DNA from: Kappaphycus alvarezii
Taxonomy: Eukaryota; Rhodophyta; Florideophyceae; Gigartinales; Solieriaceae
Direction: 5' to 3'
Assembly (NCBI GenBank): GCA_002205965.3
Contig: NADL03000859.1
Span: 1 to 64,000 of the forward strand
Length of the DNA: 64,000 bases
The translations under genes were made by a program, and so were the position numbers. The notes below the pieces were generated by a model. The model was not told where the DNA came from, searched no databases, and saw only the letters and a program-made list of their open reading frames with translations. Within the stretch, counting starts at the first letter, position 1. Each line of letters opens with the position of its first letter. Below, piece by piece: positions 21,052 to 31,900 of the stretch.

Positions 21052-21951
21052 TCAGCATGCTCCCGGTGTTCGCTCGATGTTGAAGCCGGTGAACTCGATC
21101 AGCAGTTGAGCTTTGACCTTCGTGCTGAACTTCTCGGAAGTTGCCTTGAACTTCTTGCGAAATGCCTTGTCGCCAGTTCTGAGTAGGTCGTAAACATACA
21201 AGCCACTCATCCTGCACAATATCCAGCCGGTCTTGTCAATGAAGAGACCTGGGTCGGACGCAAGCGGGACCATGTGTAAGTCTTTGCGGTGATGGCGATC
21301 GATGGTGGTGTACCAATAGTCGCCCGAGTCGGAGAGGACATACACAGGCTTGACGACTTGAAGGCACTCGTCGTCTGCAAGTACGAACTCGGGTGGCACA
21401 TCATAGATGATGACAAGGCGTGCCAGTGGTTCGTTGGCTTGAGTGCACGCTTTCGGCGCGTCCTCAGACCAAAGGTCGAAGTCGTTCATCTCCAAGTCGG
21501 CAAGCACAAGCCGGGTTGACGAGGGTTGCACTGATTGAGACGTGTGCACGAGGAACGCCTTGCGTCTGTCTCGATGACTTCCAAGTAAGAAACGAGCCTT
21601 GTACCTCTGTGCGTCCGTTTCGTCGTACTCGATCGCGAGTACGTACTTGCACGGGAGAACGTTGGCGTTGCGGGGTACTTGGCGTTTCTTCATGACCTTG
21701 AAGCAGCCGCGGCTCATCAACCCGTCGACCTCATCGCGGATAGCTTTCTTCATTTCGGCGGACTTGGCGCACGGGTCGTCGGATGGTATGACTTCCGTCA
21801 TGCGGGTGTCCGAGACATGGCACATGTCGCGAAGGCCTTTGAACACGTTAGACACAAATTTGTGAGCGGTAACTTCGGGGCGGAGGTAACTCTGGACCTG
21901 CGCGAGGTTGAACGGACGAAAAGGGCCGACTAGTGAATCGCGAACATACAC
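21052..21951 (-). pseudogene. C3 reverse transcriptase, active site mutated
   Basis: The 299-codon ORF reads MKKAIRDEVDGLMSRG, a copia RT leader, then VLACKYVLAIEYDET-type sequence with KARFLLGSHRDR, TRLVLADLEMNDFDLWSEDAPKACTQAN (first catalytic Asp region), VKPVYVLSDSGDYW and SGLYVYDLLRTGD. The last block should be YVDD; here it is YVYD, so the second catalytic Asp is Tyr. Otherwise the domain is uninterrupted, which is unusual for this window. Confidence 0.88.
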
Positions 21952-22105
21952 GAGCTTCTTGTCCAGGTCCCAGTCGTCGACGGAAAATGGTCCAACTCAT
22001 TCGCCAATGCGGTTGTTGACCAGTTTCGCACGCCAAACAAGGACTTCGTCGTTTCGCTCGTACTTGACGTCGGCTGGTGATGGAACCGCGTGGTGCAAAG
22101 CACGG

Positions 22106-23404
22106 TCAATACGGACCATATCCATGTGCTGCTCCATCTCCTTGCGCGCTCCGAACGCGATTTTCCTTGCGCGCTCCGAACGCGAATTTTGCGCGGTCGT
22201 CAAGCGTCGAGCGCTGGTTGGTGCTCTCGGAGCGTGTAAACACAGGCGGATGCTCACCAAACACCAGGGTCGATGGAATTACACCATTCGGCCCAAGCGT
22301 ATCGTTCATCGCTTTGACGGTCAACGCCAGGGTGAGATGCTTTTCCGGGGCGGGATGTTCCGACCGGAGCTTGCGATATACAGTGCGGAGTGGTTGGAGG
22401 TATCTTTCGCCGAGGTTGAGACTTGAATTGGCCTCGACGCCCGTGCGTTGGACTTCAACGCCACCGATGCGGCAAATCTCAGCAAAAACTTCGCCGAAGG
22501 AGCTGCCTTGGTCCACCAGTATGCGATGAGGCATACCTGTGTAGATGGTGGCCAATGAATTCAGGATGGTTCGCCATAGAGTCTTGGTGGAGATGTCCGG
22601 AAGGAACTTGGCAACGCTGAAGTGCGTGCCTTCATCGACTATGTGGAGCACTGGGTCTCCATCAAGGTACATGATGTCGATGATGATTCGTTCGTTGAAG
22701 CGCACCTTCCCAGCTCCGAAGCTGACGCGGAAGCAAAGCGGCGCGGTCTTCATCCTTTGACATGGATCGCACCGGGCGGTGATCTCCTCCAATGCCTCTC
22801 TAGTCTCCGCCGTAGCGTGTTCCGGGCGGGCCTTCTTGATCAAGTTGAACAAATTGTCGGGCAATGGGTGAAAGAAGTGCCTGTGTAGCTTGTGCAGCTG
22901 TACGCGGGTGAATCGCGTGACTTTGGGAAGCTTGAGTGGTGCGAAGAGATGGTTGGACTGCGCGCGAGTCAACTTGATGCTCCACAGGTCAGTCGATGTG
23001 AATCGCTCAAACAGACGCTTGAACAACGTGTTGGTAACGATGCATGGTGTCAGCGAATGCTCATCCATGGCGTCTAGTCCGAGGAGTGCCGGAACGTTGG
23101 CGTCGACGACATCCATCTCGACGAGTATGGTGTCGACATGGCGGGGAGTTCCGAGCGGTAGGACTGGTGCGCCGAGAGACTCGAATACTGTATCCGCAAA
23201 ACGGAAAGAGTTCGTCGATGGTTTGAATCTCTTCTCTCGGCTGCCAAGGTGGTGGAGAAGCCGCAAAAGCTCTTGGTTTTCGATCACAGAGCGAGGAGCG
23301 CCGATGTCAACACAGAATTCAATCGGTCTGCTTGCTTCGAATAGGTCTCCGGCGGCATGTGTGGGCGTGATCGTACAGTTGAAGTTTATCGTTGGTGGCC
23401 TCAC
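22106..23404 (-). CDS. C3 protease-integrase polyprotein segment
   Basis: This is the longest ORF of the element (432 codons). The protease box reads FCVDIGAPRSVI (D-I-G-A in place of D-S/T-G-A) and LLGLDAMDEH follows. The integrase zinc finger appears as LHKLHRHFFHP...CDPCQRMK. The catalytic core has IIIDIMYLDGDPVLHIVDEGTHF (Asp 1), HRILVDQGSSFG (Asp 2) and, in the Glu region, NSSLNLGERYLQPLR. A duplicated KFAFGARKE/KIAFGARKE segment marks the 3' end near 22150-22190. It is in a different frame from gag, so a frameshift, old or programmed, lies near 23404-23650. Confidence 0.85.
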   Translation of the reverse strand: MRPPTINFNCTITPTHAAGDLFEASRPIEFCVDIGAPRSVIENQELLRLLHHLGSREKRFKPSTNSFRFADTVFESLGAPVLPLGTPRHVDTILVEMDVVDANVPALLGLDAMDEHSLTPCIVTNTLFKRLFERFTSTDLWSIKLTRAQSNHLFAPLKLPKVTRFTRVQLHKLHRHFFHPLPDNLFNLIKKARPEHATAETREALEEITARCDPCQRMKTAPLCFRVSFGAGKVRFNERIIIDIMYLDGDPVLHIVDEGTHFSVAKFLPDISTKTLWRTILNSLATIYTGMPHRILVDQGSSFGEVFAEICRIGGVEVQRTGVEANSSLNLGERYLQPLRTVYRKLRSEHPAPEKHLTLALTVKAMNDTLGPNGVIPSTLVFGEHPPVFTRSESTNQRSTLDDRAKFAFGARKENRVRSAQGDGAAHGYGPY

Positions 23405-23649
23405 TGATTCTGGGCGGCAAGGTTTAGGCTGTGGTCCTCGTCGCCCTGCAGAAAGTACTGGTCGTCCGTGTCGAGATACGAACTAGTTGCACTGGTGATG
23501 TATTGAGTGACGATAGCTTCGTCGACGAATTCCCGCGAATAACCATCGGAAGTTGCAGCATCAAGCTTAGCGTGGTAGGAATCGAACTCCTCAAGGTGCT
23601 GTTGGACCTGAGCATGCGCGGTCGTGACGGGCTCATCTTTATCATTATC

Positions 23650-25323
23650 TCAATCATCTTCGATAGAATCGACGAGGCATGAGATCAAGTGTACGAGCGA
23701 TTCTCCAGACTTGACGCGATCGCTCACATTCTCGCGGAAAGCGCCGGGCTTGCACTTGTGCTTGGGCTCCCATTTGTTAAGGCACTCGAAGCAGATGCAC
23801 ATGCGGCGAGCTTCATGGAAGGTGCGCAAAGTGCTTTCCTTGGAGCTTGACGCCATCTTGCCACGGCGGACATAGCGCGGTTCATGCGAGTACTGCCCGA
23901 TGTGGGTGTGTGCCGAAATTGAATGTCCGGTGACTTTGCCTTGCAGCATTTCCACCTTCGCCTTTGCCTGGATGGACTCATGCATGGCGATGACTAGACG
24001 GTTGAAGTTGTATCTCTGGGCGTTTATGTTCTCCATTGGGCCGAGCGACCATTCGGAGAACTCAGCTACGGAGTCGCAGAGGTAGCAAATCTTGTGTCGG
24101 TCCGTCTGGAACTCAAGGTGACACTGAGGAACGAGCTCCTCAATATTGTTCACTAGCGTGGAGAGTCCCTTGCTGACGTCCGTGATGCTCTCTTCCTGCA
24201 TTAGCTTACGCAGGCGGAGCTGGGAGAGATGTCCCTCGACTTGGAGTTTGCGAGCGTCGGAGTGATACTCATCCAACATCTTCTGCTTGATCGTCGGATA
24301 CGAGTCTGAAGCCTTGATTTCACGAAGGAAAGGGAGTTGTGCAGGGCCGTCGAGAGTGTGCACGAAGAGCTCGGCCATCTGCGTCGGGAGCAGGTCATAC
24401 TGCTGTGCAGTCAACTCGTTCATCTGGAGCGTGGTGTGAATGGATTCCGACAAGTCTCAGGTGAAGCGCTTGCTCTTTGAGATGGCGCCCTGGAAGTAGC
24501 TCACACGGCGAGGCTCATTGTCATCCATATGACGACGAATGTTGCCAAGGAACGGAGCACGAGCGGAGCTACCCGTGTTCGGAATCGTGGCATAGATGTT
24601 CCCTCCACGGTTCTGGATCTTCATGTTGCCGCTCGAGTTTCTCTGCGAGGCAATCGGAGCGATTCCACTATCTCCAAGTCCAGTGGGAGCATGACCATTG
24701 TGAGCACCGGGATCTTGCGGAACTTGGCCACGGTTGGTGACTTGGGCTTCTCCATCAACTTGATGGGCCGAAGCCGGTTCACGTGAAAGATCTTGAGCAT
24801 GGAGGTCCTGATCAGTTCCGATAGCTTCACGAGCCGAATGTTGACCAAATTGAACTTCAGTGGCGGCATTGTACTGGTCAATAAAGGAACGAGTGAAAGA
24901 TGCGGAGTCCATCATGAACCAGGAGAGCCAGACATCGGCGGTGATCCTAGGACTAACGCCTTCGGCCGCAGTGAGGTTCACTGCGCGAACATGCGCAGAA
25001 TCTGGGGTTCCACACCAAAAGAGGCCCGCTACTTCCTTAAGAACCATCATCGGCATCAAAGGCATCTTGAAGAAGTCTTCTCCGAACAAGTGATTTGGCG
25101 AAGGAAGGCTCTGCTTCACGAAAATCTTGACTTACTCGGCGTCAGGGAGCTCTAGATCACCGGAGTAGCTTAGATCAAAGTACTCCAAAGTTGCACGGCA
25201 AACGCCGAGTAACTTCTTCGACATCACATCATCCAGGTGGGAGATGTTGGCACGGCCTAAAAGCTTGTTGTAGCCTCGTATGGTGCCGGAGAGGGTGTTA
25301 GTAGAACGTGAGTTGGTGGCCAT
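23650..25323 (-). pseudogene. C3 gag with zinc knuckle, two stops
   Basis: One frame starts with Met at 25323 (MATNSRSTNTLSG), passes a stop at about 25132 and another at 24454-24456 (FT*DLSESIHTT), and ends at 23650. Later residues include LPFLREIKASDSYPTIKQKML and TDVSKGLSTLVNNIEEL, typical of copia capsid helices, and CFECLNKWEPKHKC, a C-x2-C...H-x-C knuckle. The middle part is Gln/Asn/Gly-rich. Only two nonsense mutations break an otherwise continuous frame of about 560 codons. Confidence 0.75.
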
Positions 25324-25430
25324 GTTCGTAGAAAGGCGAAAAGGATGGAAGAAAACAACTGACAGTGAGGGAGTTTGAGAGGTGGTTGAGAGTAAAGAAC
25401 TTCACGATTGACTGGATCACGAATCCGGAT

Positions 25431-25730
25431 TGTCGCATGATCCCGAGGATTACTTCGTCGGTCCGAGCCAACGGGAGAGGAGAGAGAATTGGGTTAGAAA
25501 GAGGGTGCAGCGACGTCTCGCCCTTGTCAGCCAGTTGACTTTATTGTCAATAATAGCGTAATCATCGATAACCCGAAAATAGAAGGTAGGTACAGTACCC
25601 CTCCGTCGTCGCTCTTATAAAGCGACGACTAAAAGGTTTCGATAGAAATATCTACATGCTATGGTAACGGTTACACACACGTGTGACCAATATACACCAT
25701 ATGCTCTCGCAGATAATCCAATTACTAACA
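25431..25730 (-). repeat. C3 5' LTR
   Basis: Forms the pair with 19411-19710. On the minus strand it begins TGTTAGTAATTGG and ends ATGCGACA. It carries the same TATA-in-palindrome arrangement (arms 25605-25613 and 25621-25629). GGTAG follows on the plus strand at 25731. Confidence 0.93.
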
Positions 25731-25735
25731 GGTAG

Positions 25736-26309
25736 GGCAGCGTGGCAGAGGTGTGGGAAAGGGGGATCCGGATGAGGAATCCCTCGCGAGCTCTGGCAAG
25801 GCTCCGACAACGGGTGAATAGACATAGTGGTAGAAAATTTCCGTACCTCTGGTAAAGATGGAGTTAATGGGCGTGATGAGTGCCTAGAAGAATCGTTAGG
25901 AAGAAAACAAGACCCGAAAACCTCGAGCACGCTTCGCGGATATCGCTTTTCTATGCAAGAGAAACGCTTCAGCGTAGAGTAAATATCAGCGGGAACCACA
26001 ATTCAATCCTTTAAAGAGGTGCCCCTGCAGTACCAAAAGAGACAATTCTTCACCGTGCCATCGACAGTACTGCAGCCAAACAGAATTTTTGTTGCCCAAA
26101 TTTGGCGGAGAAATTGGGGTGTTTTAGTGATTGAAAAGTATGTAACGCGGCCTGCGTCTGTACCAGGGCAACAGTTGGTTTTTGCAAAGTAAATGGCGTG
26201 TGCTCTGTTTATTGGTAAGTGTGTGCAGATTGCGCGGTGTAAAAGTCAATTGCTTCTTATAGTACTGGTTTTGCCAGCGGCTTCAACATGGAATGTATGA
26301 CAGGAGCAT
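25736..26309. other. No gene; contains hairpin repeat copy 1
   Basis: Sequence between C3 and the Helitron 3' end. The only named content is the three-hairpin repeat at 25888-25996. Helitron terminal signals (CTRR with a nearby hairpin) could lie here but I cannot place them. Confidence 0.5.
25888..25996 (-). repeat. Three-hairpin repeat, copy 1
   Basis: Read on the minus strand it runs GTTCCCGCTGATATTTACTC, then ACGCTGAAGCGT, then GCATAGAAAAGCGATATCC and CGCGAAGCG. It aligns with copies at 33062-33170, 47730-47818 and 55002-55092. ACGCT-GA-AGCGT is a perfect hairpin; the other two stems are imperfect in this copy. Confidence 0.8.
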
Positions 26310-26375
26310 CAATAGGAGTTTATTTTTCTTAATGCAGCAGCAAGAGGTCATCTCCTTTGCGAAATATTGACAGCG

Positions 26376-27809
26376 CTAATAAAGCTGTTCTGCACAAAAG
26401 AAATTGGAGCGAGCGTCGGTATTCATGCGCTGAAATGTTTGACCTTTTTCCTTGTGTACCGTGGCTGCAAAGGCGAGTCGAATCGGAAACTGCCTACGAA
26501 TCATAGATATATCTGCGAGCTTGAAGTGAAAGTCTATGCGGTGCAGCACGTGGCTTTCCAGCAGCTGTAAGTCATCAAAAAACTTTCCTACCTTAATGGT
26601 GCGCGTTCCGATACGCAGCACGATAAAAATCTTTCCGTTAACCAGGTGTGGGTGCAGTGCGTTGCAAATGACCACCACCGAAGCTCCCAGTTTGAGCTTT
26701 ACCCTGTGATGTGGGACTCTAGTGGAGCGTAGTTGTATGGAAGCTCTGGCACAATGTTGTTTGCAATATTGAATGAAGAGTTCTGCGCACGAAAATGCTG
26801 AACCCGCGTGGAAGAAAACAGCGTCACTGCTCTTCCAGGGAACATATTGAGAGTTCGCTGATTGTTCTCATGCACGAGTTTGTTAGTGGATGCGATCAAC
26901 ATTTTAATTAGGTTGACTTCTTCCTTCCTTGCAGTGTCCACCCATTTCCAAATGTGCTTGAATGCGTGTAAAATTGAGCCCGTGGAGTTGAGGGGTAGGA
27001 CAGTGTTGGTACGGAAGTTTTTTCGCGCTACGCTATAAACGAGAGCTGCAAACTGTTCATCTTGTGCTTGACGCACCTACTCCGCCAAGTACAGCATCTG
27101 TACTGGCATCTGCTGCCATAAGCTGCTCTTCCACGGCAGCTCGTTCACCAAGTTGAGCCTGACGACCCGGGTGCGACCATCATCGTCTTGTGACCACGGC
27201 GCAGTGCGGAACTAAGGGGAGAAAATGAGAGTATTCAACGGAGAAAACCATATTCAGCCCGCCAAACAATGGCTTAATCACCCCAGGATTGATTCCAGCA
27301 CATCATATGTTTTTTAATATCACGTCCATGATCTTAAAAAAACTTTTCTCCAGTATGGAAGCTTCGTAAAGCACCAGCAGATCGAGTTGACGAATCAAGA
27401 GTCCGCGCTGCGAGTTGGGTCCATACTTGGAAGAGATAGTGGGTCCAGACGTTGTATTGCTGTCCTTTTACAGCCTTTCAAGGCCCGAAAGAGTGTGAAG
27501 CGTTCTGCCATTTTCGCAAAGGGAGGCTGCGATGCCTGTTGTCGCGCACATCTCCACGAGCATCCATTGCGCCTTGCACATGTCTCGCAGCAGGGAGAGG
27601 AGGTATTTCTTGCCGGTGCCAGCAGGACCTTGTATAAATAATGCGTTACCCTTTGTGCTCGGCCGGTACTCTGCGCGTCGCTGCAGTATTGACTGTAAGA
27701 TTGTTTCAAGCACATGCTGCATCTGTGACTTTAGTGATTTGTATCGCTCAATGATCCTATCCGATCTTCGCGCCACTCGCTGACTTCGCGTACTGAGCGA
27801 GCGTTCCAT
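26376..27809 (-). pseudogene. Helitron Pif1-like helicase domain
   Basis: Walker A reads IQGPAGTGKKYLLSL at about 27600-27645, with Lys where Pif1 proteins have Thr after GK. The Walker B region (DEA in the family) reads LLVLYEASIL, so its Asp is lost. Later motifs are clear: LIASTNKLVHENN, LFGGLNMVFS and RRQFPIRLAFAATVHKEKGQTFQRM. Several stops and shifts separate the pieces. The domain would unwind DNA during rolling-circle transfer. Confidence 0.85.
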
Positions 27810-27930
27810 TTACGATACTCCTGCGCCCAGCAGGGTCAGTGAAATTGAAGAGAAGAATCTGTGATCACGCAGTAGCCTTCCACCATGCAAGTCCGAAATA
27901 TGAATCAAACGCCTGTGCATTTCTTTCTTT

Positions 27931-28643
27931 TTATGCTGCTCCGTTCATTCGCAGATATCTGCACACCATGCCTGCCACTGTGCTGTTACCATCTTTGATG
28001 GTCCTGCGCCGTGCTGGTAGAGCGTTACAACTAGTGTACAGCACTCCGTCAGAGCTACTCCGAAGCTCTGACGGAGTGCTGTACACTCTCACTGCATCTC
28101 GCAGAGCGACGTCAAACTCGTTGCCCTCATAGTGCACCCCCATCGCTACCGCTGCGAGCTTAAACGTTTGGTACTCGATCTTCCCAAAAGTGCGAGCGCC
28201 CAAATAGGAGCAACTCGCCTTGTTGATCACGTTCAACCTTGGAGAGAACAGCTCCACATCGGAGGGCTGCACATGGCGGACGCGTGCCACGCATCGATTC
28301 TTTTCTTCTCGCTCTGCGACAAACATAGCCGGGCGTCCAGTATCCTTTGGAACTTGCTTACGGTCACCTCCGTGCGCTTCTAATACTCGCACATAGAGCT
28401 TCTTGTACAGAAGCTTGCCCTAGTAGTACTGAAGATAGCCCAGATGGTGGTACTGAGAAGGGCGTTCAAAGTAGCGCTCATATGTAGAAGATTTGAGCAG
28501 TTGGTCCATCTGGTTTGGATACCTCAGCAGCACGTTGCGTTCTACCTCAATATGAACGCTCAGTTTCTCAAATGAGGTACTTACGTGCACGAGTCTAAAC
28601 TCAAATATTCTCCAGGCAGCACTCACGGCACCAATGATGCGGG
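27931..28643 (-). pseudogene. Helitron central region (AWRIFEF to YQTFKLAA)
   Basis: The piece 28420-28643 reads RIIGAVSAAWRIFEFRL and matches the Helitron motif around SEAAWRIF. The ORF at 27931-28392 has CVARVRHVQPSDVELFSPRL, equivalent to VGRMYFVHPTAGERFYLRLL, then KIEYQTFKLAAVAMGVHY, equivalent to the VYPTFKEAA block. Its open frame continues straight through the 55-bp palindrome at 28033-28087. Across the solo LTR at 28644, removing one TSD copy puts this frame in phase with the upstream Rep piece. Confidence 0.8.
28033..28087. repeat. Perfect palindrome with 24-bp arms inside the Helitron ORF
   Basis: Left arm 28033-28056 and right arm 28064-28087 are exact reverse complements, with a 7-base loop (ACTCCGA). 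The arm starts AGTGTACAGCACTCCGTCAG. The surrounding ORF stays open through it. Helitron proteins do not have a repeat here, so it is likely inserted. Confidence 0.92.
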
Positions 28644-29367
28644 TGATGTGCGCAAATTTGCACACGAAAAAATCTAGATGAGGAGCATAATTGGGTACAG
28701 TATCTCAATTGGGAAGATATTTTTACAGTTTATGAATTTGCAAGATATTTCTAATTTGGGTGAGTGTGGCAAATTCATCGGTTGATTTTTTTTATATTTT
28801 AGGACACGCTGTCATAGTAGATGTCAGTACAGTTCCAGGTTGTGGGTGATACTACGAGTGGTTCTGAAAGGTCTATATAATGGCCACATCAATTCCCACC
28901 CCTGGCCGATGGGTGGCTCGCATGGGTATGGCACCTAGATATTTACGTTGAGGAAATATCACCTAATTGTCTCTCTGGTTCACACGATTCCCGTGAATGC
29001 ATTTTATGGTTATTAGTATGTTTGTTTGAGACTTTTGGGGTAGCCAAAAGTCTATATAAGCCGAGTAAACTGCTTCCTTTAGTGGAGGTGAAGCAAGTTG
29101 GCAGACAATTTCAAGCCCAGTCCCAAATAGCTAGAAAGTTGAGAGTCAACTTCAGACCCAAGAAGAATTTATTTTACGCTAGTCACTAAGCATAAGTAGT
29201 AGACCCTGCCCCTTCCATACTTGCTTGTAGCCCATTCAACTTTCTTCCCTATCATCTCCTTTCTGTTCGTTCAACTATACCACGGTAGCACTTTTGTCGC
29301 TTGCAACACCTCCTTCTTGGGGTAATTGGTTCTGAAGATCTCTTCCCCTGCTGATTTATCCCTAACA
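28644..29367 (+). repeat. Solo LTR of the G1 LTR type, inserted in the Helitron
   Basis: The 724-bp insert starts TGATGTGCGC, ends CCCTAACA and is flanked by GCGGG at 28639-28643 and 29368-29372. Its last ~340 bp match the G1 LTR (GTAGCCAAAAGTCTATATAAGC, AAGTTGAGAGTCAACTTCAGACCC, CACCTCCTTCT). The first half differs and lacks the acidic gene. It splits the Helitron ORF, and removing it rejoins the frame. There is no internal element sequence, so it arose by LTR-LTR recombination or as a short derivative. Confidence 0.9.
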
Positions 29368-29385
29368 GCGGGCGCGCATGTGCGT

Positions 29386-30221
29386 TCAAATGTCGTTGCG
29401 TCCCTGAACCTCTTCACTGTTTGTCTTTTTTTCCTGGCGGTTCTCCATTTTGTGCACAACGTCTTGCGTCTTTGGCTGCTTGAATGTGTATTTCATGAGG
29501 TACGCCACTTCGCCCCCACCTTGTGTGCGCTCCAAATTGATGTAAAAGCGGCCCTTCTTTGTGAGGTCTGGGTTGTACGGCACAATGTGAAGATCCTGCT
29601 CCGTTTTTCTGCGATACAACACAAAAATGGACCACGTCTCTACAAAAGTTTGTGGCACCACTACGGCATTGTCGTAGCCAAATTGCAAGTTCCATCCTGT
29701 CTCCGACAGTAGCCTGTGTGCCGGTGCTTGTGCATCTGCAGCACAATTTGTCGCAGCTCATCATCAAACCCTGGTGGAGGCACTTCTGCGCAAATCAAGC
29801 TGTCGATCACGTCGATGTCCTCGATCACTTCGCTCTCCAGCCACAGCAATATGTGATGGTGCGGTACATTTTTCTCCTGGAACTCGAGCTTTGCGGCGAT
29901 TCCAACGCACTTGAGCCTAAAAAGCTGCTCAGAGTTGCTCTCAAAGTCGTAGATAAGCGCGTTGGCGTACTGGTTGTAAACTCCTGCGATCAAATCTGGA
30001 CGATCGAATGGGCGGGGTTTGTCCTCTGCAGCAGTAAATACACCCCCATTATTGGTGTCCAAGCCCAAGCGAGCAAGCTCCTCGCACCATACTTTCATTG
30101 TCACGGTCAAAAACAGAGAGGGAGCTCCTCTGCGGCCCACAATCGCCTGCACATCCATGCGTTTGTTTCTCCAATATTTGGCGGAGCTCACCATCGCATG
30201 AGGCAGTAAGATGCGTCCCAT
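29386..30221 (-). pseudogene. Helitron Rep (Helitron_like_N) domain
   Basis: The 186-codon ORF at 29661-30221 reads RGAPSLFLTVTMKVWCEEL, then KLEFQEKNVPHHHILLWLE. PHHHILL corresponds to the HUH metal-binding motif (PHAHILL in typical members). The next piece (29386-29688, other frame) has LHIVPYNPDLTKKGRFYINLE and VAYLMKYTFK, which continue the Rep domain. A frameshift near 29670 and one TGA before the solo LTR are the only breaks. The Rep domain nicks and joins DNA by a tyrosine in rolling-circle transposition; I could not place the catalytic Tyr with confidence. Confidence 0.87.
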
Positions 30222-30559
30222 TCTTTCAAAAGCAGCGCCTTCATTCTATGACGGTCCTGCCTCTTGCGCTTCTCGGAGCTCTCGTTCCCGAACTAGTCAC
30301 GCTTTTTGCTTCTGCTCCAAGAAGCGCAGTCAAAGGTCGCAATGTTGGTGTACATCTGAAGCATCCACATTTGAAGCAGTGGTACGCTACTGAGCAGAAT
30401 GTTATCCGAGTATAGGCGCTTCTTCGCGTGACTATGCCAGGTGAGCTGCCTCAGCTTGTACTAATCATCCGAAATCTGCAATATCTGTGCCTAAGTAGCT
30501 CCGTCTTTCACTTCGAGAAACTAGGCACGGTCAAACGGCTCGTGCGCATCCCCGTACGC

Positions 30560-31900
30560 TTACAGTAACGGGAAGGCTCCCTCCTCCGCTATCGATGACG
30601 AAAGCGATAACATTTTGTACCGAACACAGAACGGAAGTCTCTCTTGCTGCTGCGGCTGCTGCAACTGCTGCTCCTCGGTCACTGTTCCTCGCACGAGCTG
30701 CGGAACTTGCGTTTCCACTCGAAAAATTCCAGTCGGTTGCACAATGACGGTTCGCATCACTGACGGACCACCCTCTCTAGAGTCTTCGGGCAGCGGTCCT
30801 CTCCCAGCTTCATGCGCATGGACTGTGCCACTCCAAGCGCCTTGGTACTCGTTAGAAACCACGCCCTGCTCAAGCACTTGCTCGTTCAAGTCTACGGCGT
30901 ACGACTGTTGCACGTATTGCTCGTGTGCAGCCACCAGAGAGCGTTATTGTTCCCGCACCACATCCGGACGCCGCTGCATCAGATGGTAAAGCCGCCGCAC
31001 CGTACTCCTCACATTCACGTTCTGCACACATCTATTTGTGTACGAGCTACCGTAGCCGCCAGCGTGGAGGCTTGGGATGCCAGTACCCAACAGAAAGCTG
31101 TAGCGCGATCGGTTGTGCATCTGATTGGGAAGGCAGATCGCGGCGTTTACTTCCAAGCGCAGGAAGGAAGGACCTCCTCCCCACAGTACGACATGTCCAT
31201 AAACTTCAGCGTGGTGGTGAATAGCGTGTTGAGGTTGAGGGAGTTGCTATGTAATGCCCTGCTTCTGTAGACAGCCTACAGCTCCACATTTTTGTCTCTC
31301 CTGCGGAACACAACACCCCAACCGTTTGCGCACGTCTATCCGCAGCATGTATCATCTTTCTACTTTCCAAGCAACACGCAGCCACAACACTTGCAGTGGA
31401 ATATAAGCAGCGTCCAGTCGTTGAACGGACACAATCGCACCGTGTGAGATGTTGAGCCGCATCTGCTACAACGGTGCGCACTTGCACTGGCATCTGTCGC
31501 TTCAAATTAAGCAATACCTGCCCGCAAACTGTCTTCAGCGAGTGCAGATATTGCCTGCGAGTCCAAGGGGTAGTACAAAGTAATGAGCCTGCGTTGAGAG
31601 CGCGCAGCTTGCCTCATCATTACGTGTTCAAGTGCGTCCGAACTTGCCAACTGCGCCGACGTACTTGATACAGGTAGCGGATGGGTATCGGTGGAGGCAA
31701 CCCAACTTTTGGTGGCGGCTGAGGAGGCAGAGGCGCTCGTGGTAGTACCAAGTCGTTGATGAGTCCCTGAACGTGATCAAAGGTCTCAATAACCGGCTCT
31801 TCATCCGGTGGGGGCGGAGGCGTAATCCTCTTCTTTCTTGACCTCACTGCCCCGCGGCGTCGCCGTCCTGCACTTCTCCGAGCCCCTCCCAAAATTTTTC
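30560..31900 (-). pseudogene. Helitron N-terminal region, fragmented
   Basis: Pieces at 31620-31900 (RSAGRRRRGAVRSRKKR, then a Pro-rich run), 31206-31514, 30944-31156 (RRLYHLMQRRPDVVREQ, near the family's VRELQxML block) and 30560-30934 (Gln-rich) are on the same strand in several frames. Individually they are weak; their order before the Rep domain supports them. Upstream of the MITE, 32460-32565 encodes repeated heptads ARMVEAQARMLEAQARI, probably the start of the protein. Confidence 0.5.

Larger units (their letters stand above)
19411..25730 (-). mobile_element. Ty1/copia retrotransposon C3, complete, minus strand
   Basis: Two 300-bp direct LTRs (19411-19710 and 25431-25730) flank gag, protease-integrase, RT and RNase H in copia order, read on the minus strand. 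The 5-bp duplication GGTAG lies at 19406-19410 and 25731-25735. On the minus strand each LTR starts TGTTAG (TTTTAG in the 3' copy) and ends ACA. A pyrimidine run at 19711-19719 is the polypurine tract of the minus strand. About 20 of 300 LTR positions differ. The ORFs are longer than in C1 or C2, but the RT active site is mutated. Confidence 0.94.
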
